Below, piece after piece: positions 31,351 to 42,974 of a stretch of DNA of 64,000 nt. Position numbers and translations under genes: made by a program. The notes beneath the pieces are model-generated. The model did no database searches. It was not told the origin of the DNA and worked only from the letters and a program-made list of their open reading frames with translations. This DNA comes from Lucinisca nassula (lineage: Eukaryota; Mollusca; Bivalvia; Lucinida; Lucinidae): the NCBI GenBank assembly GCA_963580285.1, contig OY757026.1, forward strand, positions 80,703,817 through 80,767,816, read 5' to 3'. How positions within the stretch are numbered: the stretch's first letter is position 1; every line of letters begins with the position of its first letter.

Positions 31351-31625
31351 CTTATGGTAATAACCGTTTAAAACCGTAAATGGATTACTATTAGACGTCA
31401 GTAGCGTGTTGTCACTTTGAGACCTGCCTGCAAAAAGGAAACAAACAAATACAGTGAAAGACCACCTAAAATTAAGACTAATTCTGCTCCAAAAACCTTA
31501 TTTAGCAGGTTTCAATCATTCTTTCTTTGTGTACTCTGCATACAGTGTTCACCTTTGGGACTGCTCAAAGTGGTCTTTAAGAATCTGTCCTCTCAAATGC
31601 AAATTGCAAATATCAAATTCTTTAT

Positions 31626-32661
31626 CAGGTCTAAGAAAGTTGTTTTATTTAAAGACAGTCTCTAAATTTAAAAAATGTCTGTAAATTTAAAGACTTTTTA
31701 GTCTGTAGATTTAAAGACTCACACAACAGTGCACAAGAAAAATCATGAAAATGATGAAACACGAAAAAATCGCATTCTCATACGCAGCCTCATTCTTCAT
31801 CTCATTAAAAATAAAGAGTTGCTGAAGGCTGCATGTATTTAATTGTCTATAAATATCGTTTTAATGATAGAAAATAATTAAGAAATAAAACAAAACAGTT
31901 CCTACTCTTAGACCACAAATGGCGAAACACGACAAAAATGGGGGAAATATCTGTCAAAGGTCAAACATAAGATGAGTTTCGTACTGACGTCGTTTCGTTT
32001 GCGGACATTTTACTGTTTGAAACTTTCAAAAATTTTGGTTGTCAGAAAAACTGTCTGTCGATGGGAGTGATTAGTATGTTAGCAAATGATAAAAGCGTTA
32101 TGCACTTTCATTCCTTAGCTAATTTTACATATGATTCTCTTTACAAAGTAGAAGTGGAAGTAATGATCAGGAATCGATACAATTAACCCACATCTCGCAT
32201 CAGAGGCACCAAAGGGAAAGAAACACAAACATGAAACAACAGTCCCTAATGGAAATATCAATAGCGGAAAGCCAAAAGGACAGTTACTTTCCCACAAAAT
32301 GGCCAATAGGCTATCCAAAATAAAATAATATAAGCGACACAAACACCCAAAGACAATCCATAACAAAAATAAACCGCGACAGAAGAACCGCCTTGGAACG
32401 GTCAGCGGACCTGTTTGTCTGAGAACTCTTCAATTATGGTTGGAGGAATTTAATTAAATAAAGACAACTATATAATTTGCAGTTACACATATTTAAATAT
32501 TCCACAGACTAGAAATAGCAAAGTGCGATTTTTCCGTTTTACACCATTTTCATGATTTTATGTGTGTCAGTCTTTAAATTTACAGAATAAAAAGTCTTTA
32601 AATTTACAGACATTCTTTAAATTTACAGACTGTCTTTAAATAAAACAACTTTTTAGACCTG
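31626..32661. mobile_element. 1.04 kb element with 100 bp inverted terminal repeats
   Basis: Both ends read CAGGTCTAA..AAGTTGTTTTATTTAAAGAC inward. They are built of short repeats of GTCTGTAAATTTAAAGACT. TTTAT flanks each side (31621-31625, 32662-32666), a likely 5 bp target-site duplication. The interior is non-coding apart from a Penelope 3' fragment. The superfamily is not identified. Confidence 0.8.
32139..32415 (-). mobile_element. Penelope-like 3' end insertion
   Basis: Starts AAAGTAGAAGTGGAAG and follows the 3' untranslated region to CCGCCTTGGAACGGTCAG. 5'-truncated and diverged, inside the 31626-32661 element. Confidence 0.82.
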
Positions 32662-32666
32662 TTTAT

Positions 32667-33177
32667 TGCATGGGTCCCTACTGAGGCTCATATCTATGGT
32701 TAAGCGTATGTAAAGGTCCTTTATCACGAAAATGTACATATTTCTAGAATTAAGTACACTGAAAGAATACATAAAGAGGATCATTTAACTGAAAACCGCA
32801 TGAAAAAAAAAATCCCATTTGTTTCAAAGTTATGCTCATTTATATCTGATAAGTACCTATTTTGCACTTAGGGTAACCTCCCTTGATTTTTGGTTGATTT
32901 AGACCCACAATGCAATATTTTGTGACATCATAGTGGATATTAACTTTTTGAATTAACTTTAAAACTGCCATATTTTCAATGATTCTTATGATTTTATTAT
33001 ACATTTTGCTTATGTCCACTGATGACTGTGAATCTAATCAATAACTAAATTTGAACTTTCTTTTCTTAATTAAAATGTTTATTTAAGTTTTAAATGGACT
33101 TTTAAACTGTGTAAAACAAACAGTTCATTTGTCGATTCTTTAGTTAAGTTAATAAAAATGCTTTTTGCATGTCTTAC
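32667..33177. other. Unassigned stretch
   Basis: AT-rich; no repeat or gene was recognised. Confidence 0.4.
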
Positions 33178-33545
33178 ATAGAGGATATTACATGAGTGTT
33201 CATGTATTATTGAATTTATTAAACGAGTTGAGGAAAAGGGATAAAATGCGAGGCTGTGCAGAGCTTTTTATCCCTTTTCCTCAACGAGTTTAATAAATTC
33301 AATAATACATGAGCTCGAATGCAAGATTCTATTTATCATATGACATTTAAAACGCATTTTATTCTCGATTGTTTACAAAAATATCAATATTCCGCCATTA
33401 GTAAATGCGACGTCGTTAAGGACGTCGTACATGTAACGTTATGGGACGTACCTAGCTAATTTGCATATTTAATCCACTAGTGGATTATCGAAAATAATAC
33501 ATGGCGTTATTACACTCTCAGACGCGACGTCATATGATAAAAAGA
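33178..33545 (+). mobile_element. HP3 copy 1
   Basis: Opens GAGGATATTACATGAGTG, then a hairpin (33198-33313) with arms TATTATTGAATTTATTAAAC, GAGTTGAGGAAAAGGGATAA and complements. Then come TTTATCATATGACATTTAAA, TCCGCCATTAGTAAA, TAATCCACTAGTGGATTA and CGACGTCATATGATAAA. Confidence 0.88.
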
Positions 33546-34135
33546 CACAACCTACAACTGTATACTATTTGATCTACAAACAAACATATAATCTGAAAGT
33601 TAAATTGTTTAAATATATTATTTGAATTTGAATTTCTGAGTTTTGACTGACATCAATTTCATTTATATTATCAGGTGACTAAGTAATTTCTGATGGCTAT
33701 AAAACTACAGATATATTGATTGTTAAAAAGTTCAAAAAATTTGAAGTCAAAAAAGAAAGAAAAAAAACATTGACATCGTAGAATACTTCATGAATATTTA
33801 TTTCTAGGGAAGTCATCATGTGGAGATTTTTATATATTTGAATATATTTGAAATATTTAAGACTTCGAATTGCAATATCTCAGAAACTAATAAAGATAAT
33901 CTGATCCAGTTTTCAGATTTCACTTATCCGAAGCAATGTGTTTTTAGTTCTTAATGGTTTCACTATCATAAAGAATGACCTTTAAACAGATTTTTTAGGT
34001 TGAGTCCATTTTCAAAGGGAACTTATTCTGATAAGATTCAGTTCAGTTTAAATGCGCACCTGAGGTTGAATCTTTCCACAGCCTTATTGCAAATGGGAGT
34101 TGGAAAGGGTTGGGATTTAGTAAGTCTATAATTAG
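33546..34135. other. Unassigned stretch
   Basis: Very AT-rich; no repeat or gene recognised. Confidence 0.4.
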
Positions 34136-34235
34136 GGGACAGCTGTATTAAAAATTGTCATTTGGGGAGGTAAATCGGAGGTTTTACGGTCGGAAATTAC
34201 GTTTTACGGCGACGTGTTAACGATCACTGCTTTTT
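34136..34235 (+). mobile_element. HP8 copy 3, one arm only
   Basis: AAAATTGTCATTTGGGGAGG to ACGTTTTACGGCGACG; the complementary arm is absent, so the break is at the hairpin loop. Confidence 0.75.
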
Positions 34236-35045
34236 CTTTTGTATACGAGTATTCGAGCTTGTGCATTGACGCCACACACCTGGTCAATACAGAGTTATCT
34301 ATCTTACCGAGGGGTTACTGCGGGCGGTAATCAACAAAAAACAACGGGAATTTAAGGCATTTTAAACCGCAGCATTACTGTGAAAAACGTCTTCCACCAA
34401 TTGTCATTTTTCGTTTACAAATTTATTGTTTGACTTCTACTTTATAGATCCATTTAACGATTTCGAACAAAATTTTATGATTTTTGACATGTAAAACTTT
34501 TAAAACCTTGCGTAATTTTCCAACGGTATTTGCACCATACTTGAATAAGATGGGCAGTTATCTCAATATTTATCCAAATAAAAAAACGAATTAATAACCT
34601 GAACAAGTTTTGAAATAATAATCTTTCGATAATTGTAAGAATTTTAATCTGTGTGGCTGCAAAATATGAATGTTTTAAATTTTAATTATATCTATCCAAT
34701 CCTTATAGTCTTTAACCCCGCACTTAAACATGTATAAAGACACCTTTCTTTTCATGCCGGGGTTAAAAGTCTGTATGAGGAGTGAACAGAAAATATTAAA
34801 ATTCAAAATTACAAGAATCTGAAAAAAAAAACAAAAAAAAAAAACATCGTTTTAAAATTCGTTATTATAATTTATTATTTATATCATTTGGATAAATGCT
34901 GAGTTGAATGCCGATTTCATTTAAGTATCGCGCAAATGTCGTTGACGAATGATGCACGATTTCTTACTTTAGAAATCACACAATGTTAATAGACATCGTT
35001 GACAGTTGCATTAAAATAGTAGAAAATGACACTTCGGGGAGGATA
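34236..35045. other. Unassigned stretch
   Basis: AT-rich with A runs near 34822-34846. No gene or repeat recognised. Confidence 0.4.
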
Positions 35046-35910
35046 CGAGGACTGTTCAAATATGAATGCAAATAGAACGTTTTCTCATGCACTAATGCGA
35101 AAATCACCTGGAAATAAATATCACAGCGTAGAAAAACATTTTACCTATACATTGATACCAAACCTGTTAAAATCCGTGCACTTTAGCCATGTATATCGTT
35201 CGATAAACACTGTCTACTCTTGTATACTAATACAAAACATGGTTGGAAGAAGGTCAGAGTACGCCGTTGAAATACGGTCCTATATTAAGAATCGCAGGTG
35301 ACGCGACATGGGTTCACTTTTCTGAGCCAAAACGAAAATTCAGCACAAAATATGGGCAACAAAGTATTGCAAAAGACCATGCATTGAAAAGCGGACCATG
35401 AGCGTCAAGAAGGTAATGTATGCCATATTCTTTTCAAATCAGGGCCCTGCTATTGAGGTTGCTGTGCCTAAAGGCAAATCTGTAAATGCGAAGTTTTACA
35501 AGAGTAAAGTTCTTCGAAAATTGAAGAAATATTTCAAAGAACGAAGACCCGCAACTGGTTTGGCCAATGTCAAATAGCTACATGACAATGCGTCATCGCA
35601 CAAGGCGTTCATTGTGCAAAACTATCTGAAGCAGGAAAAGGTTGTTGAACTCCCTAACCCCCCGTATTCCCCTGACTTTGTCCCGTGTGACTTTTTTTGT
35701 TCCCGCGGCTGAAAAAATACCTTTCTGGTCGAAAATTTGTACAGCGCAAACCCCTCGGTTCTGCAATATTCCAGTGCATTCATAGTATACCTCGAAAAGA
35801 CTACCAAAATGCATTCAATGATTGGATCAGAAGACTGAAAGTTTGTATATCTGTTAAATCACTGAATCATTTTTATGAGCTTAGTTGCATTCATATTTGA
35901 ACAGTCCTCG
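35046..35910 (+). mobile_element. mariner element, internally deleted
   Basis: Perfect 26 bp terminal inverted repeats, CGAGGACTGTTCAAATATGA and following (35046-35071), match the complement at 35885-35910. TA lies on both sides. At 865 bp it is shorter than the usual roughly 1.3 kb mariner. The transposase start, including the DNA-binding domain, is gone; the catalytic part remains as a pseudogene. Confidence 0.95.
35297..35900 (+). pseudogene. mariner transposase, catalytic domain, broken
   Basis: Fragments in order: GDATWVHFSEPKRKFSTK with the first catalytic Asp at about 35300; after a stop and frame change, KKVMYAIFFSNQGPAIEV; a TAG stop; LHDNASSHKAFIVQ with the second Asp; and PYSPDFVPCDFF with the third Asp 34 residues on, the DD34D spacing of mariner. 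A one-base shift then leads to LFPRLKKYLSGRKF and the C-terminus. At least two stops and two frameshifts, plus loss of the N-terminal half, make it inactive. Confidence 0.93.
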
Positions 35911-36477
35911 TATTTCTTTTATTCACAGTTATATTGCTTAGGTGCCTTCTACCAAATAAAAAAAAAGCTTAAACGGTTCCGCTCTGAAGAAGAAAATGTT
36001 CACCAAAGCTAAAGATAGAAACGTGTTAGCTTGAAATCTGGTGAGCGATTCAGGGCCACATTAGTTGAAGACGACTTTCATCCAGATACATGATTTATCA
36101 TGTTTACGCTGTCATGATACATACCATACAGGACACAAAAGAAATGCAATATTTCTTTTCTAGATTGTTACGAGCTATCTTCTCCGAGTCCATCATGACG
36201 TTAAACGCAATGGCCAGTGTGAATGAGATTTTGATGCAAACTGGCTAATTTCCTCCATTTACATCGAATTTTATACCGCAATCAGGCATTCTAGTAACCT
36301 AATAAAGGGGGTTGAATAACTGCTCGCTATAATCGGTAGTGACCTATAATACATTCTAGTGACCTATAATACGTCTAGTGACAGTTTATAGACCGGACCT
36401 ACTTTTCAGGACCCTATTTTGCAAGCATAAACAATAACATGCAACCTTTTATACACGAGTAAACAACGAAACTGCAA
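35911..36477. other. Unassigned stretch
   Basis: A short direct repeat AGTGACCTATAATAC occurs at about 36338 and 36358. No gene was recognised. Confidence 0.4.
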
Positions 36478-38926
36478 AGTAGAAGTAAAACAAAGATCAG
36501 GAATTGATACAATTAACTTACTCCACCCATAAAAGACACCAAAGGGAAAGAAATACAAACATTAAGCGACCAGACCATAATGGAAACCTAAACAAAGGAA
36601 GGCCATAAGGACAGTCACTTTCCCACAAAATGGCCATATGGCCATCCAAAACCAAAAGACACAAGCGATACACACAGTAAGCAACAAACAACAACATAAA
36701 TAAATCGCCACAGAAGAGCCGCCTTGGAACGGTCAGTGGAAGATTTCCACTGGGGGGCTTAAATCGATTTTACGTGGCCACAATCCTCGCCCTTACTTCC
36801 GTCGCGATTTAGACAAATAATTTGTTCAGTCCGCATGAAGGCCTCCTAACTCATCAGTGCAACATCTCCGTGAACACAAAAATCAAAGAACCACAGAGGT
36901 GAGACAACGGTGAGGACTCGACAGCAAGAAACCACTGAAAAGCTGGAGCAAAAGAAAACCAACAGTTAGACTCCGATGAGCCCGACCAGAGACAGAGCAT
37001 CAGGCACCAACCAACATTATTTCTCTAATTTTCAATAAGCCTTTACGTTGGAGCCGTCATAGAATCTGAGGCCTGACCCACCGGCGTGCAATTAAAGAGG
37101 GAAGCAAAGTTGCCAACCGTGATTGGGTTAACTACCATGCATGCAGTCTGTCGTATAATATCCATATTGTACCCAATCTTTTTATATCGAAGAATGATTT
37201 TACGAAATTGGGTGCTGAAGTCATTGCGGTTATATATTTTTCTGAATTTATATACTAAGTCACCATAAAATTCGGGTTCCGATAGACCTTGTTGCAGAAG
37301 AGATTTAAGTCCAATATTGAATTTTGAAATTAAATCAGAATGGCGTCTATAAAATTTTGAAAAGGCTTTGCGTAGTTTATGGTACCGATAACCCTGATTA
37401 AAGAGTTTAGCCGTTAATAATTTATTACGAGTGTTGAAGTCAGTTACATGACTACACACTCTAGCAAATCGAATTAATTGCGAAATATAAACGCCATAGG
37501 ATGGCGCACGAGGAACATCACCATCCAAAAAAGGAAAATTTACAATCTCAAAATCAAAGTCATCGCGTTTATCATAAATTTTGCACGAAACAAATCCATC
37601 TACAATAGATAGATGTAAATCCAAAAACGGGGCCTCGGTATCAGAAGAATTTGCTTTATTTAACTGAAGTTCTAGGGCGTAAATCTGACTGATCAAACCA
37701 TCAAAATAGGTATTATCAATATTTGATAAATCATCTAAATATCTAGAAGTAGAGCTAAAAGCTTCAATAATTTCATATTGGTTATCAATGGAAAGCGACA
37801 AAATGAAGTCTCTTTCATAACAATACAAGAACAGATCAGCCACAAGAGGTGCGCAATTAGTACCCATCGGAATACCCACAATTTGTCTAAATAACTTAGT
37901 ACCGAATCTAATATAAATATTGTCAAGTAGAAAGGTGAGGGCATCACACACTTTCTGACATGACCAAAGTGTATAATTCTTATGCTCTTTAGAAGTGAAA
38001 AATGCATTTCTGACATTACATGCAAGATAGAGAGAATCTTCTCTGTGAAAAGCCCATTCAATTAAATCATTAAGCTTTTCTGTTATAAGATTATGAGGAA
38101 GTGTAGTGTAAAGAGTTGAAAAATCGTAGGTAGACAGACTAGAGGCACGAAAATGTCTAGATTTCAATTTATTTAAAACCTCATTCGAATTTTTTATAGA
38201 CCAAAACAGATTTCTTCCTGATCTTTCAAAGACTTTATCACAATATTTAATTACATGCGTTTTAATAGCAGTAAGACATGAAGTTAATAACTTAGAAAGT
38301 TCAGTGGTAGTGCAAGAGCTAGAATTTGTAATAAACCGTGCTTTGTAAGGTTTTTTATGAAGTTTTGGTAACCAGTATAGCGTAGGAAGCTTGTCTTGGC
38401 CTTCGTTAACACACACAGCAAACTTGGTGGCTGAAAGACAAACATGTTTATCTACTATATCTCTCTCTTCAGCTAAAGGCTGAAGTTCATAGGCCTTAGT
38501 ACCACCAAGCTCCTGCTTAAGCGTGTTAACATAGTGGAGCCGTCACACAACGACGACGTTGTTAGCGGCCTTGTCTGCAGGGGCCAAAACAAACTTCTTA
38601 TGAAATTCTTGAATACCTAGTTTAAGATGACGTAAAGACGTCTTGGGCTTAGGAGGTAATAAGTTAGTATTTTGAGAATAGAAAGAAATGCGTTTATTCA
38701 CTAGTTTTAAAATGCTAAGTTTCCAGTCCTTAAGGGCTTTATGCTCAACATACTCTCGCTTACACCATCGATTACCGAATTCATTCAAGGAAGCAGCGAT
38801 TTCATCTCTACATTTACTGAAATCAATTTTAGAAGGAAACCGATATTTCAGCCCTTTAGTTAGTGTCGTAATTTTCAAGTTGTAATCTTTGCAATATTTT
38901 TGTAGCCAGATTTTCAGAGAAATTCA
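36478..38926 (-). mobile_element. Penelope-like retroelement, longest copy
   Basis: The coding frame spans 38923-37043 and the 3' untranslated region 37042-36478. The 3' end is the CTTCTACTTT terminus shared by shorter copies. Sequence upstream of 38926 hits a stop in frame, so the 5' end is truncated or diverged. Shorter 3' copies of the same lineage lie at 5218, 5682, 7978 and 32139, with relatives at 3185 and 53105. Confidence 0.9.
37043..38923 (-). pseudogene. Penelope-like reverse transcriptase, one in-frame stop
   Basis: The frame is open from 38923 to 37043 except for a TGA at 38543-38545, just after APADKAANNVVVV; a Trp codon is likely at this place, though that is inference. N-terminal part: KITTLTKGLKYRFPSK..PPKPKTSLRHLKL. 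Reverse-transcriptase blocks, numbered from the Met at 38416: LPKLHKKPYKARFI (16-29), motif A STYDFSTLYTTLPH (95-108, catalytic Asp 98), motif B GIPMGTNCAP (181-190), motif C YLDD (226-229), then TEAPFLDLHL (260-269). The C-terminus ends GQASDSMTAPT. No GIY-YIG endonuclease follows, unlike canonical Penelope. Function of the family: RNA-templated DNA synthesis for its own transposition. With one stop this copy is probably dead but young. Confidence 0.92.
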
Positions 38927-39310
38927 GCTAAATTCTTACCTTCATGGCCTTATCTGGTTTGAATGGTCCGTTGGAATGATTGCACACTGCTACTGCGGCT
39001 GCGTCTCAACCTCGAAAATAAATTCTAAGGCTAAAATAAACTATTTATTTGCAGATTTTCATGCGGAATGTAAAGCGCTGAGAAACTTTTATTCGAGCGT
39101 CCATGCTGTTTCCTGCGTCTGTGTGGCGCGATGACGTCAAAAAATTTGCGTTATTTGACGTCACGTTATACTACGTGTGCGCGCGATGGCACTGAATGTC
39201 GTTTTACATGCCACGCTGTCTGCTGTCTTTTTTGCTTAATTTTGCTAAATTATTGCAAAACCATTGATTGTTTTGAATTGCGGTATAAACTAAATACTAT
39301 ATAATCAGTT
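38927..39310. other. Unassigned stretch upstream of the Penelope copy
   Basis: Includes paired TGACGTCA motifs at about 39133 and 39159. No gene recognised. Confidence 0.4.
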
Positions 39311-39314
39311 CGCC

Positions 39315-39365
39315 GCGACAATTTTATAGGGGCTCGCTGATGCTCGCCCCTATAAAATTGTCTAA
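39315..39365. repeat. Perfect-armed hairpin
   Basis: GACAATTTTATAGGGGC and GCCCCTATAAAATTGTC around TCGCTGATGCTC. Outer TATAATC and GATTATA may extend it. Confidence 0.75.
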
Positions 39366-39948
39366 GGCTCACCGATTATAATTTTATTATTAAAGACACT
39401 AATCATGTATTTACTATATCTCTAAATCCAGGTGACAGTACAAAATCGCATCAGATGACCGCACAAATCTGAATCATGCTTCTGCAAGTGCCAATACAAA
39501 ATTCCTTTAGCACAAGAGGAAGGACTGTGCTATTTCTGTCGCAGTTGGGGATTGCATCTTGGAAATCGTTGATAAACACATTGACTGTATACACGAACAG
39601 ACCTTGTTCTATCGGTAGAAAACACGTTCACGCATGCTACATGTAATGAGCTGATACTGGCAGATCTTTGCAGGCAGAATGATTTCAAGCTTTGCACGCC
39701 AAAATGATCAAGCCATTCCCGTTGCTCTTAAAAGTTACACAAGGCCCGCCTATGTGCCTGACATGTTCTTTATATATCAAACTCGTAACAAGGGTTTGCG
39801 GTAACTGCCATAAAACATAAATGAGCTCACACTTTACACCTCATGTCAACTTCAATTGATCCGACAATTATCCAAAATGTCACTGTACAGAATTGCAGGC
39901 CACATACAATCCCAAACACTGTACATTTCCGGCCCCACACTGTGATCA
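39366..39948. other. Unassigned stretch
   Basis: No repeat or gene recognised between the hairpin and the Penelope fragment. Confidence 0.4.
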
Positions 39949-40100
39949 TATGGCGTTTATATTTCGCAAGTAATTCGATTTGCCAGAGTGTCTAGTCATG
40001 TATCTGACTTTAGCTCTCGTAATAAATTATTAACTGCTAAACTTCTTAATCAGGGTTATCTGTATCATAAACGACACAAAGCCTGTTCTAAATTTTATAG
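39949..40100 (+). pseudogene. Internal Penelope-like RT fragment
   Basis: Translation YGVYISQVIRFARVSSHVSD continues as a frame that includes NKLLTAKLLNQGYLYHKRHK and ends near CSKFY. This aligns to residues after the LDLHL block of the copy at 37043, at about 70-80 percent identity by eye. It is truncated on both sides and in the opposite orientation. Confidence 0.88.
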
Positions 40101-40249
40101 TATAAAACCCACAACTAAAACCCAGTTCCGAACTCAATGCAACATAATTTCACAGACCAAAGCGTTTTTGGTATAATAATATCAAAATAATAATTAATGA
40201 ATATAGTTTTTATAATAGAAAATGGTCTTTGACTTAGTTTGTTATTAGA

Positions 40250-41850
40250 AAAAAACTTGAGCTGTCAGAGGATCTGACTATAGCCCCGCTTCAGCGCAGT
40301 CAGAGAAGAAAGTTATTTAAGCTGCAGAGAAAACAGTTATGAACAAGAAATAACTGTTGAAAATTTTACATTATCTGGAAAAACTCTAAGAGTTGTGAGC
40401 CCTTGTCCCTCATTTCAATGAGCATGATACATTACCAGAATGTCCATGTTTATACTAAATTTCATCTTCCATTTTTCAATGTTCAAAGGGTAATAACTCC
40501 TAAAGTAGGCAAATCAGAGTCAGGGTTCCTGCGCTCTGCACATTGTCTCATGGTGCTTTACACTTGTGTGAAGTGTCATGAAAATATCTCAAATGGTTTG
40601 TGAGTTATGGAGCCGACACAGTCAAAATTGCCTTTTTAAATGTTCAAAGGGCAATAACTCCTAAAGTAGGCAAACCAGAGTTATGGTTCCTGCACTCTGC
40701 ACATCATCTCAAGGTGCTTTTCATTTATTTGAAGTTTCATGAAAATATCAGAAACGGTTATGGAGCGGACATAGTTAAAATTGCCATTTTTTAATATTCA
40801 AAAGCCTATAACTGAAAAAGTAGACAATCCAGAGTTTGGGTTCCTGCGCTCTGCACACATAATATGGTGCTTTACATTTGTGTGAAGTTTCATAAAATTA
40901 TCTCAAACGGTTTTTGAGTTATCGAGCAAAGACGGCTAAAATTGATATTTTTCAATATTCAAAGGGAAATAACTAAAAAATTAGGCAATCCAGAGTTATG
41001 GTTCCTGCACTCTGCACACCATCTCATGGTGTTTAATGTTTGTGTGAAGTTTCATGAAAATATGTGAATGGGTTTTAAAGTTATGGAGCGGACACGAAAA
41101 TTGTTAACAGACACAGACAGACACACAGACAGACACACAGAAAATACGAAAACCAGAGTTATGGTTCTTGCGCTCTGCACATTGTCTCATAGTGCTTAAC
41201 ATTTGTGTGAAGTTTCATGAAATTATCTCAAACGGTTTTCGAGTTATGAAGCGGACACTGTTAAAATTGCCATTTTTCAATGTTCAAAGGGCAATAACTC
41301 CAAAAATAAGCAATGCAGAGTTATGGTTCCTGCGCTCTGCACATCGTCTCATAGTGCTTAACATTTGTGTGAAGTTTCCTAAAAATATCTCAAACGGTTT
41401 TCGAGTTATGAAGCGGACTCAATTAAAATTGCCATTTTTCAATGTTCAAAGGGCAATAACTCCAAAAGTAGGCAATCCACAGTTATAATTCCTTCGCTCT
41501 GCACATTGTCTTATGGTGTTTAACATTTGTGTGAAGTTTCATGAAAATATGTTAAGCAGATACAAAGTTATGGAGCCAACACAAATTAACGGAATCACGG
41601 AATTACGGAATTACGGAATTACGGAAAATGTTCAAAGGGCAATAACTCCAAAAGTAGGCAATCCACAGTTATAATTCCTTCACTCTGCACATTGTCTTAT
41701 GGTGTTTAACATTTGTGTGAAGTTTCATGAAAATATGTTAAGCAGATACAAAGTTATGGAGCCAACACAAATTAACGGAATCACGGAATGACAGAAGGAC
41801 ATGGCAAATCCAATATAGCCCCACTTTTTCAAAGCGGGGCTATAAAAATA
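40250..41850 (+). repeat. TRE-4: tandem-repeat element with 150-178 bp units
   Basis: The 5' end has CTATAGCCCCGCTTCAGC. About eight units follow, marked by GTTCAAAGGGCAATAACTCC, CCTGCGCTCTGCACATTGTC and GTGTGAAGTTTCATGAAAAT. Degraded microsatellites lie inside: ACAGACAGACACACAG at 41107-41140 and GGAATTACGGAATTACGG at about 41591-41625. The 3' end is the hairpin ATAGCCCCAC..AAAGCGGGGCTAT followed by AAAAATAAT. Units at 41453 and 41629 are almost identical, a recent duplication. Confidence 0.85.
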
Positions 41851-42089
41851 ATATAGGCGCAAGGGGTATGAATCACATAGCTTGTTTCGTGCCGAGGTTT
41901 TGTTGATCTAAGCTATTAATCTCAATTTGTTTGATGACGAACATGTTTCATGTGTCATTTATTATATCTTTTAATTTTTATTTAAAAAAACTGCCTACTT
42001 AATGATTTTTTTTACGAAAGTTAAGTATTTGTGTTTGCTATTGAAAAGTACGAGTAAACAGCACGTAATGAAAATGAAAGAACTGCAAG

Positions 42090-42400
42090 TACCGGTTCAA
42101 AATTCCACATATTGAGAAATTGGATGCAAATCTGTGACACAGTTTTCTCAAGAAATACTGGACCTACAATGCTGAAGTTTGGTACAGATGTGGTAAGTGG
42201 TCAATATATTATGTATACCAGAATCAGGCTGCTGCTCTTATCGGTCTCTTTCCTTGTTCAATTTTCTTTTTCTCAAAATTTTACACATTGAAAATTTGTG
42301 TTACAATTTTCTTAGTAACAATAATGGCTTCAAAGTTGAAACTTAATACAAAAATTGATCATGGCGTATACCAGAACCAGCCTGCTTGTGCTTATGTTCC
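42090..42400 (+). repeat. Two degenerate units of about 150 bp
   Basis: ATACCAGAATCAGGCTGCTG (42217) and ATACCAGAACCAGCCTGCTT (42368) mark corresponding points, as do TACAATGCTGAAGTTTGGTA and ATGGCTTCAAAGTTGAAACT. Possibly a decayed TRE without recognisable ends. Confidence 0.45.
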
Positions 42401-42724
42401 ATTTGTTGCTATAGAAACAAAATCTTTCAAAATCTCTATGAGGGCTGCTTGGATTTTTTTCCACAGGAATGTTTGTTCAATAGAAGGCCTTCAAATATTG
42501 TTAAAACAATTCTGTTGGGCGGGCCTAAAGAAATAGATTGGACTGCCAAGTGTTACACTTTGTACTCTTTATCAAAACGGTGCCCGATTGGTATGGGTTT
42601 TTCAAATACTTTTGATACTGTTTTTGAATTCGTAATAAAGTTTATATTTCAAAACAGTTCTTCTTTTCATATCGAACCACAAAATAGTTTAAATATACAC
42701 ATTCCAGTATCTCTTTTTTAAAGA

Positions 42725-42925
42725 TATTTCTTAGTTTGATACCTGTGTAGGCAGATTTGTCCAGTCCATAACTACTCGTTAGAACCGCTAACTGATGCGG
42801 TTCTAATGAGAACCATCGACCTATGTTTGACGTATTAATAAGAAAACGAATCACAAATTTTCATCAGAAATGTAACCCTTCTGGAGACATGAAAGAATGC
42901 ATTATATCACACGGATGAGTAATCG
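42725..42925. mobile_element. HP1 copy, partial, subfamily b
   Basis: Core arms ACTCGTTAGAACCGC and GCGGTTCTAATGAGAACC at about 42775-42815. Right end ATTATATCACACGGATGAG. Confidence 0.8.
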
Positions 42926-42974
42926 TAATAGCTCCGCCCAAAGACAGATTTTTCTCGAGTCGTGGCTGATAGAA

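Noticed and set aside
34700..34760. CCCCGCACTTAAAC / GGGGTT pair at 34715-34765 as a hairpin element
   Set aside because: Pairing is limited to AGTC..ACCCCG-type short arms with many mismatches; no second copy seen.
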